Assembly (NCBI RefSeq): GCF_032062135.1
Contig: NC_092859.1
Coordinates: forward strand, 89,468,691-89,532,690
Length of the DNA stretch: 64,000 nucleotides
Source: Pyxicephalus adspersus
Taxonomy: Eukaryota > Chordata > Amphibia > Anura > Pyxicephalidae
Direction of reading: 5' to 3'
Under the pieces are notes generated by a model. That model did no database searches. It was not told where the DNA came from and was given only the letters and a program-made list of their open reading frames with translations. Numbering within the stretch: position 1 is the first letter of the stretch; each line of letters begins with the position of its first letter. Made by a program: the position numbers and the translations under genes. Of the stretch, positions 14,105 to 27,912 are shown in pieces.

Positions 14105-14780
14105 GTATTTCTTGACCTTTTTACATGGGAGAAATCTTGAAATAATGTTCAAGTCTTTAGGGAACACCTTCTATAATTACTATATCAACAGCTTACAGTT
14201 CATTAGTGTGGTCAGTGGGGAAAATGCCTTTTGCATTACTGGCCATTAGTAAGAATGTTACCGTTACAGACAGCCGAAAACATCATTGGTTTTACTAAAG
14301 CTGCGTACACACTTCTAATAATTATTGTTGGAAACGATCGGCCCTAAATCGTTCACAAAAAAGGTGACCAACGATGCCGATGAAAGAGGATTGTCATTGG
14401 AAATGAACGACCCTCACAGCGGATCTGATTGGCCAACAATCGTTCGCTATCTATCGTGTGTACGATCGTTCAGTGATCGTGCATGTTTCTGCAATACACT
14501 ACATATCATTCCCTGCATCGCTCAACTGATTGTATCTAGCATGTGTACACTATTGGTGGATTATATTTGAAGGATTGTATCGTTGCAGCATGTACAGAAT
14601 TGTGCACAATACGATGGTTCAAATATAATCGTGCATAATCGTTGATCAATCGTAATCGTTCGTTTTCCAGTGATAATTATTGGACGTGTGTACCTAGCTT
14701 TAAACTGACCTTAGAGGAAAATTGCTCTTTGCTCAAAGACCCCTAGCAACCTCTGGAGGACCCCTGGTTGAGAAACACTG
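14105..14780 (+). mobile_element. hAT-like MITE (family C), interrupted by a family B insertion
   Basis: The left part starts tatttcttgacctttttaca and runs through tttgcattactggccattag and gttaccgttacagacagcc. The right part resumes at aaactgacc and ends cctggttgagaaacactg. Left and right ends are inverted copies of the terminus TGTTTCTCAACC. Related copies are at 19,709-19,960 (opposite orientation), 51,056-51,225 and 63,807-64,000, and these lack the insert. Without the insert the element is about 269 bp. The GTTTCTCAACC terminus resembles hAT-group elements; no target duplication was convincingly seen. Confidence 0.65.
14296..14702 (+). mobile_element. piggyBac-like MITE (family B), nested in family C
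   Basis: Starts (t)aaagctgcgtacacac and ends gtgtgtacctagcttta. The two ends are inverted repeats of roughly 43 bp with a few mismatches (both contain AATAATTAT and GGAAA..CGA). The body is rich in CGATCG and ATCGTT words, unlike its AT-rich surroundings. An internal perfect 13-bp inverted repeat lies at 14,559-14,571 / 14,618-14,630. Comparison with uninterrupted family C copies suggests the target was TTAA, as for piggyBac transposons. No transposase; the 81-codon open frame inside has no known motif. Confidence 0.6.
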
Positions 14781-17700
14781 TAATATGGGCTTGTGACAGG
14801 TTTAACAGAACTGTACTTTGGCTAGCCAGAAATGTTTAATAAATTTATGAATATACTAATGGTCTGCATTTTTTTCTTTTTTATAACCTCTGAAATATGT
14901 TGACTTCTTTTCCAGTCTTTACTTTTACATTGGAAAATTTTTCTCAGAGCTTTTTGCTCTGTTAGCTTCATCGCTGCATTTATCTTACTAATGTTCCCAA
15001 GACATCTCGGACTTATTAGCTGGCTTGACTTTACTGTTTAATTATGCAACTGCATGGTAAATGAGGTTCAATGTTTATAAATGCAAAGTATGTACCTTGG
15101 GGCTAAAAATATGCATGTATCATGATTTTGGGGCGTTGTATGTGGGTAAATCATTAACTATGAAAGTAGGTTTTCTATGAGATCAATATAGCAGCTATGA
15201 GGAAAGATTAAAGTGGGATTAAACCAATGGACAAAATGAGGAATTTTGGCCCCAGAGGTTTTAATCATAAACAGCATATTTACACTTTGACAGGCTTATT
15301 GTAGAAAACAATTCCCTGCAGCACTGCAATGCCCATGCTCCCATTTTATTTTCATCTCTCTTCTGCTTTAAATGAACTAAAATTATTCTTCCTTGGGAAA
15401 AGGCAATTAGGTGGGGGTGTGATTGCCTTGTACAAATACATAAAGTTGGTGCAATGCTGTTTGCTTGCAATCACTGCAAATTATAGGTAGGTGCTATCTG
15501 CATCTGGGAGAAAATATATTTTACTTCGACATATGTGAATGTAATGTGAAAAGGCTTCTTTACGGTATGAAATGTGAAAATATGGAGTAGATACCCTCAA
15601 GGTGTTGTTCTCATCATTGTGGTCTTCATCTCTGGTCTCACTGCTTGGGATTTTCACTCTTCTACTGCATTTTGCATTATCTAAAATTAAAAAATAAAAT
15701 CCATCTGGGTGAGATTATTATTTATGGCCATTGTATGGGGAACACCTGGGAATATATTACAGGCTAATGGTCACTTTGTTGCAGAGAGATTAGGAAGGCG
15801 ATGGGTTAGTCAAAATTGGTTACGACCAATAGTTGGACCAACATTCAATTAAAGGACATAGAAATATTGTCAATCTGAGCTACTATGTACAGAATAGCCC
15901 TCTGGCTTCATCAAATACTAATTCTGCATTGACATCACCAGCGTCAAACTGAGAAGTATAAATCAAAATCATAATACTTATTTTAAATTTGTGGGACAAG
16001 TGATTATGTAGTCACTACTAAATAGTAGAAAGTATAGGGACAGAAATTTTGCTTTAAGGATTTGTGCTAAAGCCAGGAGATTGTCTGTATAACAAAATGA
16101 TCTATTTGGCAGTATGTTTCATTATTACATTAGAAAGTCTAAAAACTATATTGACATTTTAATCTGCGCATATAATTATATACCAGGGCCAATAAAAGTG
16201 CATTAATGAACTGTGTTACATTTTGAATGTTAAGTATAGCTTTGTTAGCATTACATAAATAGCTATTGAAAAACAAATGTAATATGCATATATTATAACA
16301 TAGGAAATCTCAATATGGTGTGGCCGACAACCTATTTAAATACCGTCAAAGAGTAAACAATTTTTAAACAATTTTAGCTGTGTTATGTAATAAAAATGTC
16401 CATGCATTCATTGTTATACCAATGTTTGAAAAGAGGTCAGATACAACAATTATATATTAAAAACTGTTTTATTTGCTATATCCAGCAATATTCATTTCTG
16501 TTATCAGTGCCATTGGTACACCTTGGCACAAATTTCATGTCTTGAAATTTTCACAATTCATGGTGCCATTGACTGGTTTGGTATGACCAACTGCACAGAA
16601 TAACCATATGGTAATCTTCTATCTAATTAAATTAATTCTTTAGCAATTTACTCTTATATGATATGAAAGGAGCAATCTATATAAGTGCTCTAAATTACCT
16701 ACATGATTGAATAGTATAGGAAGAAGCTGATCGACTTGCATTTATAGTGATCACCTGTAGGCTTTTTATCCTATTGCAATATTTGACCTGTCAGTTATTG
16801 CTGTTACTAATTATAATATTCTAAAATGAAGCTCTATTGATGGTCTATTTATAAATGTTTTCACACAAGATTCACATAACATGCACTACTTTAAGAAGAG
16901 CAAAAAATACCTCTTATTTATTAACTACTCTAAGAATATTAGAAAAAGAAATCCATTGTGATTTTCCTTCAATTCCAATTGGAAGATGCTGAATTATTAC
17001 AGTCACACATAAATTGTTCAATATATAAACTAGTGTTCAAAGGAACACACTCTTATTGACATACAGTGTGTATTTAATCACATTTTCCTAGCAGATGGTG
17101 AGTTGATTGTTTTATATGCCTTTATTTATGGCATGTGTGTTATAGCAATTAGACAGTGACAGAGTGCAATTAATAAATGTCCATTTGCATGGCATTACAT
17201 GATGACTGTGTGGTTACTGTACATCTGAGATATAATCCATACTGGCAGAATCCCTGTGACCGCACTGCAGACTCAATCAGTGTTTCACTGAAGTATGAGT
17301 TTAGAACAAAAATATGGAATTTAAAAATAGGTACTCTGCAAGTGGCTTTTTAAATAAATAATTTAACGCAATATGACTGGCAGCTCTACAATCAGTGGGT
17401 ATTAAACACTATTTCCATTTCTCAATTCTATTCATACATAAAACATACCAGTGAGCTGTTGGTTTAATGTGCAGCTGTGCCTACACTATAGACAGTAAAT
17501 TGTTTGCATAGTGTTAACAAGCCATAAACAAGCTTTAAAACAAGTCATCCCTGACATCTCAATCTGTATTTAATCCAGGGGTTTTCTTTTCAAAGGTCAC
17601 AACAAAGACTTGAGAGTTAGAGTTGGTTTCAGTTAGTTTATAACAATTATAAAAACACCTGTTGGTTGTTTACATTAGCGAGCTAGAGCCTGCCAAAATT

Positions 17701-19708
17701 CTGTACTCACAGAAAAACACAATGCTATTTTGTAAAAATGTGATAATTTCTTCACATTGTTTACAGATACAAAGGTCAGTGGGTCCATTTAGTAAAATAA
17801 TAAATTTTACCCATATATCCAGTCGTGCAAAAATATGCCTCCTTCATTTAGGGTTAATTAATATAAAGTTAAGGAATATAAAAAAAGTGATGTGATGCCC
17901 TTATTGCACTTCAAAAAAAACTGTGTCTATAGGAAGGGTCCCAATACCCAAACACCTAAAAAATGACCCAGAAAAGAAAAAACTTTGATTGAGTGCCATG
18001 TTATCTGAGGGTGTTTCACACAAGCAGTTGACCAATTGTCTGATCTTGTGCAGGAACAAAGCTAAATTGGGTTATTTGCTTGTGTAGAATGCCCATTTAA
18101 TGAGAAAACAACTAGTCGTGTGCATGCCCAGAGTAAGATTTGGCACTGGCTGGAAGAATTTTTAAAGATGTCAGCAAGGGAATATGGATAATGAGATAAA
18201 CAGAAATGATTTGATGGGGATATACATATGCCTATTAAAAGATGATCAACAGAATAGATATATTACTTTAAAACCAATAAAACACTGCTTCTTGTTGAAG
18301 TAAACATGCATAATAAAACTGTCAGGTAGTATAGATGAAAAGAGGATAATACTTATCTTATTTTCAATGTGTTTAATGATTTCCAGATAATATTGCACAT
18401 TTGTACAAAACGTGTTAGTTAGCTTACATTAGGCATATATTATTTGAAAATACCAACATTGTCTATTATCAAGAGCTATAGAAAGAAAAGTCTCAAATTT
18501 GTGGTCAATTAATTCTTGCAAAACATTGTTAGCATATAGGCAGAGTTCTACAATAAATTGTTGTGCTCACTATATCTGCAATCAGTATATAATAATTATT
18601 AATAAATACTCAGGGCCAAAGTTCAAATGTTCGGTTATACAATAATAGAAAAAAGGTACATAAAGAGACCAGAAATAATAGATAAGAAGTAGAGTGATAG
18701 AGGATCAATGCAGTGTCTTCTTGCAAATTTTTACCATACAGTAAACTCGACCACCCCCATAAATGAGAGTTATGCATCTGGCATGATCCGCCCTGCACAT
18801 GCACCCCATATTTTAAATATTATTTCATGTTACCATTGGACAGAAGAGAATTATTTTAAGTGGAGAATTGACCTTACCGCCTGAACATACTGGATGGCTG
18901 TTACCACTGCTGCTTAAGGAATATATTTTGTTTAGGGTAATAAACAGGCTAGGTGAAGATGAGGCAGCCAATTTGGAGACATGTCTCCGGTGATGCAAAC
19001 AGGAGAGGATTGCAGTGTACAGTGTATTGCATCACATTTAAAACACTAATGAGAAATAATAGCTCAGCATTCCCACAACAACATAAGGGTCGTGGAGAGC
19101 CAACCTTTATGAAATTTATAGGCCGTCATTAGGTCAGCTTGAGTCATACATAATAAATCCCTTTAGCATCAGATCCCAAAATTATGTCAGTTCAAATCCC
19201 AGTTGCCAGAATGATTAGTTTAATGTTAAAATCTCAAGAACTGTATTTAAAATGCTAATCTCAAGACATATTTCTGACAGCTAACAACTATGTGAGCTGA
19301 AACTAATCTTCGCTTCTAAGATCCTCGTGTTTTGTACATCAGCGCATAAACCATCCTGCATGTTCTAATTAATTTGACTAATCCCTTGGTTACTAGTAAG
19401 TATATTACGCTATATAAAGCCTGGATATTATTCAAAGGAATAATTTCATGCCAAAAAAATGACCCACATAGGCAATATTAACTACACTGCAAAGTTATAA
19501 TGTAAACTGGTATACTGTATTACTTGACATGTTGTATTTATTAGGTTATTATTTTGTATGTATTCTGTGGCAGCTGTGAGATTGAATTTATATGCCTTTT
19601 CATAAATCATACAAATCCTTAAATTTCTTGTAAAAGTAATTTGTATATAGAGAACATTATACAGTCACAATACAGTCTTATTTATTTTTTCATAGAACCA
19701 TGTAAAAA

Positions 19709-19960
19709 AGTGTTTCTCAACCAGGATTCCTCAACGGGTAGCTAGTGGTTCCTTGAACTATGAGAAATTTGTGATTCTTATTTCAGCAATGATCTTTTTG
19801 ACTATCTGTATGGGTGAAATTCTTCTTGGCCAGCAATATAGGAGGAATTCTTCCTACTGACCACCACACTAATGTACTGTGAGTTGTGCATATAGTAATT
19901 ATAGCAGGGGTTCCCTGAAGACTTCAAGGCCTTCCCCCATGTTAAAAAGGTTGAGAAACA
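19709..19960 (-). mobile_element. hAT-like MITE (family C), near full length
   Basis: Begins agtgtttctcaaccaggatt and ends aaaaaggttgagaaaca, so the termini are inverted repeats. The internal caatgatctttttg is the reverse complement of the caaaaagatcattg seen in the copy at 63.97 kb, so this copy is in the opposite orientation. Confidence 0.6.
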
Positions 19961-21155
19961 ATATAAAATGTGCATAATCTATAACAACCATCAGTTAACA
20001 ATCATCTAGTAGTTTCTGACCCAAGCTCACAGAATTCATATCTATAATGAACTCCCTGCACCAGTGGGGTCCAGAATGGACCTTGCATCTCCTTTCTTAG
20101 TAATTAAGCCAATAGGGCCAACTTCATATATTATACAATATAATATATTTATATTTTCATTAACACATTGATGTAAAATTAAAACTTATTTTGTAATGTT
20201 TAAATCCCACCTGACAATCTGGCCATGAAGGTCCCTTCTCAGGCAATTGGTATGGTATTCATGCTACTACTTTGCCATGCTGACATACAAGCTTTCGATG
20301 AAGCACAGCTAACATTTTTTATACAGTGAGGACCAAAATAAATGCAATTTTTTTAGGGTTATGTGATTTATAGTGCTATATTTTTTACAAACATTAAATG
20401 TGCCATTAAAAATGTATGCAATCTACTGTTGTTGGGATCACCGATGTGTCCCTGGAGACATTTTCTATCTTTTCCCTCTTGTCAGCCTTCCCTAGAATGT
20501 TAGGTGCATCATTATAAAGATGTTATTCTCTTTTTACCCGCTTAAATACATTTATTAACTTGTCTAAATATTGGGGTAATAGTCTTGAAGGGAATGTTAC
20601 TGTGTTTTTTAATGAAACTGTGGGAGACACATGGAACTAGATGATGAACTAGGTGATTACATAGTGCCATATGCCACAAAACTGCCTGCTACCGGTCATT
20701 TTCTTATCAACAATGATTTGGTATTGATCAATCAATATAATAGAATTGGTCATGTGATGACAACATCCATCACTGTCTATTCTTTCCTGTTCAGCATGAC
20801 ATATGGCCTTGAATGGCTAAAGCCTGTAAATGAATAGCCAGCCACAGGGTCAAAGAGTCAGAACATATGTCAGTTTAAGTGTAAGATCAATCTCCTCTAA
20901 TGGTTTACCATTTTTTTTTGGAATACTTTTATAAGAGGAATTAATTGTGCAGACTGGCATTGCAATGATTTCATGAATTTACAACATGAGCACTTAAAAA
21001 GTCCAACTCAATAGAAAAATATCATTATTTATGACACAATAGATTTATGGAAATTAGTGTATATAAATTAAACCTTTTTGAGTTTCAGCTAAATTACCTA
21101 CACTGTAGAAAGAACATGAGCCTCTGTCTTTATGATTCAGTACGGCTATAACCTT

Positions 21156-21490
21156 AAGCTGCATACACACGTACAATTCTTGTCGTTGGAAAAGATTTTT
21201 TACGATCCTTTCCAACGATAAGAGCCGCACGATGCATGAATGAGTGCTGTACATACAGCACCATTCTGCTCTATGGAGAGGGGAGGGGGAGAGCGACGGA
21301 GCTCCACCCCGCTGCACGCTTTCCCCCTTCCCTTGCATTAGAATCGCTTGTCGTTCATCGTTCGTGGATCCGCCAGAACTGATCCACGGACGAAGAACGA
21401 TGTGGGCTGTACACACGCCAGATTCTTGCCCGATATCTGCCCGAAGCCGATTTTTGGGCGAGAAAAATTTTGACGTGTGTACGTAGCTTT
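21156..21490 (+). mobile_element. piggyBac-like MITE (family B), second copy
   Basis: Left end ttaagctgcatacacacgta, right end gacgtgtgtacgtagcttta. The terminal 17 or so bases are inverted copies. Flanked on the left by TTAA and on the right by TTAG, consistent with a mutated TTAA duplication. The centre is GC-rich (gagaggggagggggagagcg) and gives spurious open frames of 80-120 codons on both strands. Confidence 0.6.
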
Positions 21491-21712
21491 AGCTTTGCAG
21501 AGAAACTCCCTATGAAGTTCAACACTGGCCGCTGTACTTACTTTAAATATTACTTTTTTCACTGTTTTTGTGCATTTACTTCTAGACAATCATGTATGCT
21601 TTTAATGCTGTTTGTCTCAGTTAGGGAGATTAAACCTCACTTTCTTTAAAGTGTAAACGTTAAAATGAAATTAAAACTGTTAATTGATGTTTTCATACAG
21701 TTTCCTGCAAAT

Positions 21713-21893
21713 AGCCTGATTTTTTAAAGTTCTCCAAGACTTGGACTATTATAGAAGAAGCTGTGTACCAGCAAACCTGGAAATTATTTCTTAAATATCA
21801 TTTGCTGTTAGTTGGCAAATGTTTTCAATCTTAGACCAGAGTTGATGTATCCCCCATTTCTCCAGTCTTGAGAGTTTTAATAAATCTAGCCCA
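21713..21893 (+). repeat. MITE family A, old copy
   Basis: Starts agcctgattttttaaagttc and ends gagttttaataaatctagcc. It follows the family A plan throughout, including the internal catttgctgttagttggcaa, but is more diverged than the other copies. Confidence 0.55.
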
Positions 21894-22170
21894 AATCTTG
21901 GTTTTTATTTCATCTATTAGTAGTGTAAAACCTAATGTTTCAGTCAGTTGCCTTTTCTTCCTCTTTAAACGTGACCACTCCACGAACAAAATAAGACCAA
22001 TGCTGGGATGGTCAGTTTGCATCCTATCATACACTGTTTGACTCTACAAACTGCAATGCCTTTGCATTGCTTGGATGTACTCCTCTACTATTTTATTCAG
22101 CTAACCCACTCTAGCCCTTCTCCATTTATTGACATCAGTTCTTAACAGGAGCCTTCCTGTCAATCGCCAG

Positions 22171-22200
22171 CTGCTCAAGGTGATAACCTTTATCGAGCAG
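22171..22200. promoter_or_regulatory. inverted repeat with two opposed GATA-type sites
   Basis: ctgctc...gagcag encloses aaggt-gata-acctt plus tatc. GATAA and TTATC therefore face each other within a nested hairpin of 30 bp. GATA factors bind (A/T)GATA(A/G), so this could be a binding site, but there is no evidence beyond the sequence pattern. Confidence 0.2.
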
Positions 22201-25200
22201 TGGAGTATTAGAAAACAAAGAGTAGGAATCTGGGCTATTTTTCTAAAAATTCTGCACAGCATGAACACATGCATGACCCTTATAATTAAACAATGACCTT
22301 GCTATGGGCAAGAAAGATGGGAAGAGAGGCTGTGCGGTCTCATAACTGCAGGATAAAATCCCCCAAAATTATTTTTTTAATGTATGTTGATAGAAATATC
22401 AAAGCGATTTGTAGTAGTATGATTTACATTTATAAAATTGCCTTCACAAATACATCTTCTTTAAATGTTATGCTTTTACATACAAAATAACATTACAAAT
22501 TTAAGGCCAATGGTGTAGAATTTCTACAAGTTAGACCACATATAATTAGAAATACTGTCTTATTATCCCTTTTTTGAGGTTGCCCACTTACTTCTTATTG
22601 TTGTCTGTAAATATCAGTATACTTCATTATATATAAAAAAATACTTTTATCAGTTCACAATTATTCGGTTCCAGTCCCAAGCCAATGACCCACACTGCTT
22701 GTTTTGGAAAAAAAATGTCTTTATCTCCTTTTGTTCCATTGATAGGTTCATTAAGTGTGTACAGAATGATACTTGCAAAACACAATTAAACAGGATGAAA
22801 AATGGTCTTGTTGTAAAAAGAATCTTTTCTTTACTAATTGGTTCCTTTGCTTTTTGTCATGTCTTGGATAAGGCTGACTTTAGTGTGACAAGTTCATTTA
22901 ACTTCAGTCCTCAGAACACATACCTGTTAGAAGTCTGAGAATATATCTTTCCCAAGCTGCCATTTATTACTTCAAAAGATAAATGAATGGCAAATCTCGA
23001 CTAGTTGATGAAAGAAATAGTTTATTGTCGTACTGAAAACCAAGACATGCTCCTGGTGATTTCAGAATTTTTGAATTATGTATTCATGGGTTGGTAAGAT
23101 GACTTATAAAGGTAATATAGTTCTGAACAAAATGAAGGCAGATTACCAATAGTTGAACAGTGAGGGGAATATATTGACACGATATGACAAAGCAAATGAT
23201 TAAGATAGATCTATATATTTAATTTAACAAATCCAACCCTACCTGGCCAAAGACAGAACAAATTATTTTTGATTAGAAAATGACATGCTAGCGATCTTCT
23301 TTTCCTGTGATAGATACATGAATTTGTGTGTGGGTATATCACATTAAAATCGCTTGCAGGTTCACACATAGCAGATTATCTTAAAGGAATCATCACATGT
23401 TGGCAATGTCCCTTTCCCTGTGAGATCAATTTTGAAAACTCATAGACACCTTACTTTTTTACCTAGTTTCAATAGAATAAAAAAATTACTTCTAATATCT
23501 ATGCATACATACATCTAAGAATACCTGCTGAAGTTGAACAATTAAAGCTGAAAGCTGATTTGTATTTCTATCCATCCAAAACTATTTCTGTCCCATTGGA
23601 GGGCCCTACAATCTTACTTCTCCTTTTCTTCCTGGACACAAATTTTGGCCTACCTCAATGGCCGTGTTAGGACAATGTAGCTCCTGCATAGGCGAACGGG
23701 AGTTCAATCATTCTCAGCATACACAATGGAAGCTGAGACTGCAGGGTTTTCCTGGCAATTCGCTATGAGTTCAGCAAAGTTTGGCAGCTGGGTGATGATC
23801 AGGCAGATAAGAACAGATATTGTAGAAGGAACATTGCATGTCTCTTTTTGCAAAAACCACCTACCTGATCAAGGATTTTCACCATGACAGCTCTGCCACA
23901 TCACAACTCTTTGGTAGGGCAGGAGACCCTACTTTTATCTGCCGTAGTTTCATTTCTCTTACAGGTTTCCATCCCACCCCCACTTTTTATACACAATGAT
24001 GAGCCAATCTCTCCAACATTTTGCTCTTTTCTCATACCGACATGGCTCTTTGTGATGCTTCCCCCCCTGCTACTCTAAACATTGATATACAGGGATAATA
24101 AGAGGAACATTCTATACCATATTCAGGTACTTATTCTTATTATGCAGTGCATTTGATGATATATTAGTAAATACAAAGCTGCATTATATTGTGTTTGTTA
24201 TCGCTGCCTTGAGTACAGCTTAAAGTCCACCTTTACTGAACCAACAATAAACTACATCCAGATGATTTTGGGAACTGGTCCTTGAAGCAATATGAGGGCA
24301 TTTTGGTGCTAAAAGCTAAAATATGTATCTTAATGATGCTTAATGATTTATGATCGGATACACAGTAAATTTCCCACTGAAATACCTGCTTTTTATCTAA
24401 ACGGTATAAAAAAAATTTAAAGAGAAAAAGTAACAGAAAGTGAGAAAGTATTCTAACTAATGGTAGTTGCACAGAAGTTGTGAATCTCTTTGTAGAGTGC
24501 ATCTGCTCAGTTCTCGTCTTTTGTTTTTAAGCCATATTTGAGGATATCCACTTTGATATTGTGAATCTGAGACATTCTGCAGCTGTTGTTTGTGTCTTTG
24601 TGTTTGACAGTGCAGTAGTGCCATTTATTCGTTTACTAATTGAATTTGTGAGGTTTGCTGTTAATGCTCATTCCCAGGATCATTCTCTGCAAGGGCAAAC
24701 TGAGTTCTTCTTTTTTTAATATTGTAGCTACAAATTCTGTCTCTTGTGTTTGGCAAAATTAACAGACAGTGAAAATTAATGTTTAGGATATAATATTTCT
24801 GATAATGTCTCAAGTCAAATAGACAGGCATAAAAAACAAATCATGTAGAAACTCATTTCATGTTTCTGGTATTTTAAAATTACAAACCCATCTACAGTGA
24901 TAATACATGAAAATTAATTTGAAAAATTAGTATTTGATAGCTCTACACATATATTTCTTTAAAATTTTATTCTTTTTGGTCATAATGAATCACAACACTG
25001 GCAGGGATATTTTCCATTTTAAACCATTTCGTTTTATGTTCAGGATCATACAAAGAAAATTCACAGGATCCTTACTTATAATAAAGGCATCTTTATGCAA
25101 TACCAGCACATAAAACAGAGATTCCACAGTGGTCCAGTTCTATGACAAGCCAAAGTTTTAATGTCCTGAAAGGCCTAACATTTAGTATTGTACTGCAACC

Positions 25201-25891
25201 TGTGCTGGTATTAAACAAAGGTTCTTTTATTATAGTTCTGATGAGCTGAGCTTTTGTTGGACTGTCATGGTTTTGTACTAATGTAGAACATTGTTCAAGC
25301 TTCTAGATAGGAGGTAAATGGTGAATGACCCATGGTTAAGCTGTAATTCTTATACAAAGAACATAAGCATCAGATTCAAAAGCAAGTAAGATGGAGCATC
25401 TTTTTAGGTGCTTTAAAGTACCTAAGGGCCTAAGACCTATATTTGATAGACATTTGAAACCCATCTAAAATAAATGTAAAAAACAAGTCCTCCTTTAGTC
25501 TGTTTTTATCCATGGGTAGTGTCTACCAATGTACACATAATAGGACAAGTATCTCTGATATTTCTACTGATGATGTGTTTATTCCTGTAGAAAAATCATA
25601 AGTGGCTGTTAAATTTAATGGCCTGTCAAGCCAAGCCATTTATTACAAGGCTTTTACACTTTCAGTGTGTCAGTACAACCCAACTTTTGGATAAGACTTT
25701 TATGTTTTTCTGGTTTGATTGAGAACATATAATATAGGTAATAGAATAATAGCAAAATATTGGATGAAGTCATGGAAAATTGGTACAGTGATGATTATAT
25801 GAAAAAAGTAAATTTTATATATACATTTTTAAATTTTAAGTATATATAATACCAATACTTTATTCATAGTTGTACAATAGTTTATACTAAT

Positions 25892-25914
25892 TTATATATA
25901 TATATATATATATA
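25892..25914. repeat. short (TA)n microsatellite
   Basis: About eleven uninterrupted TA units in AT-rich sequence. Confidence 0.85.
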
Positions 25915-27174
25915 AAACAACATGACTTTTATAAACTATTTGCGTAAGGCAAAAGCACCCATGTTAACCTTAATGTTTAATCTCAACATTGTTCTGCTCA
26001 TAACCAACAAGAATTTGACATCATTTCACTTGGCCCTATGTTCTGCTCACTTGTCTTTCACTGTGCTTTCTTCAGGCAAATATATATAATAGAGCACACT
26101 CTAGCCTAACCCAAGACCTTTCAATAGCACAGTATCCCTCTAGCAATCATTACAAAGCACTGTATTACTCAAGTCAAACATTTCCTGACCTGAGTTGCTG
26201 TAAAATTACGATTATAATCTTCACCTACACATATCCTGAAGCGCAATTTTAGGATCTTACAAGTGTAGGAAAAAATAATAATACTAACAACACTAATCGT
26301 AATACTACTATACATATGGCTATAAAAGTCCGCATGGCTTTTATGGCTTTGCTGCCCACTGATAAAATAGTCTTTGGATTTTATTTTGGTCGCATAGCTA
26401 CTAAGGCACTTATCAAAGGAAAATGTACTCGGCACTTATCTTTCATTATTCTAAGTACACTAAAAAGGCTTATTTAATACAAACTCCATTACTGTATCAT
26501 GAAGATGCTTAGTACGTACACCAATTATAAGTACCATATATGCCTCATGCAAACTGAAAGATCTTCTACATATAACAGACACAAGTGGCACTGAAACCCG
26601 CCATGTTCCATTAAGGCAGGCACTCACAGAACTTTAAAAGTCTGTTGACACAGGTATAATCCATTTTTGCTTTTTTTTTTAACAAAAAACATTTTTTTTC
26701 TACATTTTTTACAAACAAGCCTTTATTAAAAAAAGGAAGGTGAAATCTAATGGTTATCATATTGGAAAGTGCACATTATTAGTCTTTGCATATTTTTTTT
26801 AAAGTTACCTCCTTATGGGAGAGTTCCTAAAAATCATGTTTTAAAGACTTAAAAAACATGATATATTTGTAGTAGTTTACAAAATAAATACAATCAACTA
26901 ATGGTGTTGAGTTGGTAATTTGCACTGTCCCCTGTGTTAATAGTGTACATAATGTATCAATATTCATACATTTTGAGATGTATAGAGAAGGTCACAAACA
27001 TATATATATATAGGCATATCATATTAGCAGCCATTTATATTGCCAAAAAAAAGGGAAAAGCCTTTAAGAATTGTCTTGGCCTATGTCTGGCACTTGGGAG
27101 CATGGAATACTTTGTAAAAGGACAATGTGCATGGAATAAGGCTACCCAGGACCTCCAGCTGATGGACATGATGT

Positions 27175-27224
27175 AATAGCTTGTCTGGGTGATAGCTGTT
27201 GTTTTCTTTGATGGACAAGCTATT
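27175..27224. repeat. 11-bp inverted repeat
   Basis: aatagcttgtc (27,175-27,185) and gacaagctatt (27,214-27,224) are exact reverse complements with a 28-nt loop. It lies about 700 bp upstream of the first coding exon. No function is evident. Confidence 0.4.
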
Positions 27225-27912
27225 AGCATGTCGATCAGAGCGAACAACAGTTTTGTTCACGCCTTTTCCCCAGTGTCATCATATCATGCTGTAGTCCATG
27301 TGGACATAAAAGTGACAATTAAATGAAATACTACAGAAAACCTATGAGGGATCAGCAGTTATTTAGTAGGATTTGCAGGGGTAATACCAAAAAAAGTGTG
27401 ACAGTACATTCTCTTGTTATTGTTATGGTAATTATCTTCACCATTTTCTACCATCATTATCGTCGGTCTATTGGCCTACCCAATAATTTACCTATCCATG
27501 CAATCCCACTTTAGGCACTATTTTTTCTTATTACTACTTTTTGATTTTATGCATAGTGATAAAGGAGCAGTCCAATAAAGGTGTCTCTAAATGTAATATT
27601 GTAGTTACAATATTGTACTAAAATGTTTAAGAAACATAAAATGAAAATTAATTTCAAGCTTGTTTTTTAAAATCACATTTACTGCATGCCCAAAGAAGCT
27701 TATGGGAGATAGGAGGAATGTTTTCTTTTTAAATATTATATGAAGCAGCACCAATGAATGCACAAGTGAAGTCATATTTATTTTGTGAGCAGGTGCACTG
27801 CAGATGCAGCTTTTGATGACTTTCACTAGCTGTGAGATAGAATTCATCTTGGATCTTTTGAAATAATATTTCTCCTGTTATCTTTCATCTGCAACAGTTC
27901 CTTAGGGCCAAA

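Larger units (their letters stand above)
14781..27897. other. non-coding stretch upstream of the first coding exon
   Basis: AT-rich, no recognised exon. It contains MITE copies (19,709, 21,156 and 21,713), a GATA-containing hairpin at 22,171-22,200, a TA microsatellite near 25,892-25,914 and an 11-bp inverted repeat at 27,175-27,224. Likely part of the 5'-UTR intron or upstream flank of syt1. Confidence 0.55.

Noticed and set aside
19180..19215. tRNA B-box-like word gttcaaatccc
   Set aside because: No A box, no cloverleaf and no anticodon arm at the right distance.
21054..21589. Overlapping open frames of 80-120 codons on both strands
   Set aside because: They fall in the GC-rich body of a piggyBac-like MITE, where stops are rare by composition. 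No domain is seen.
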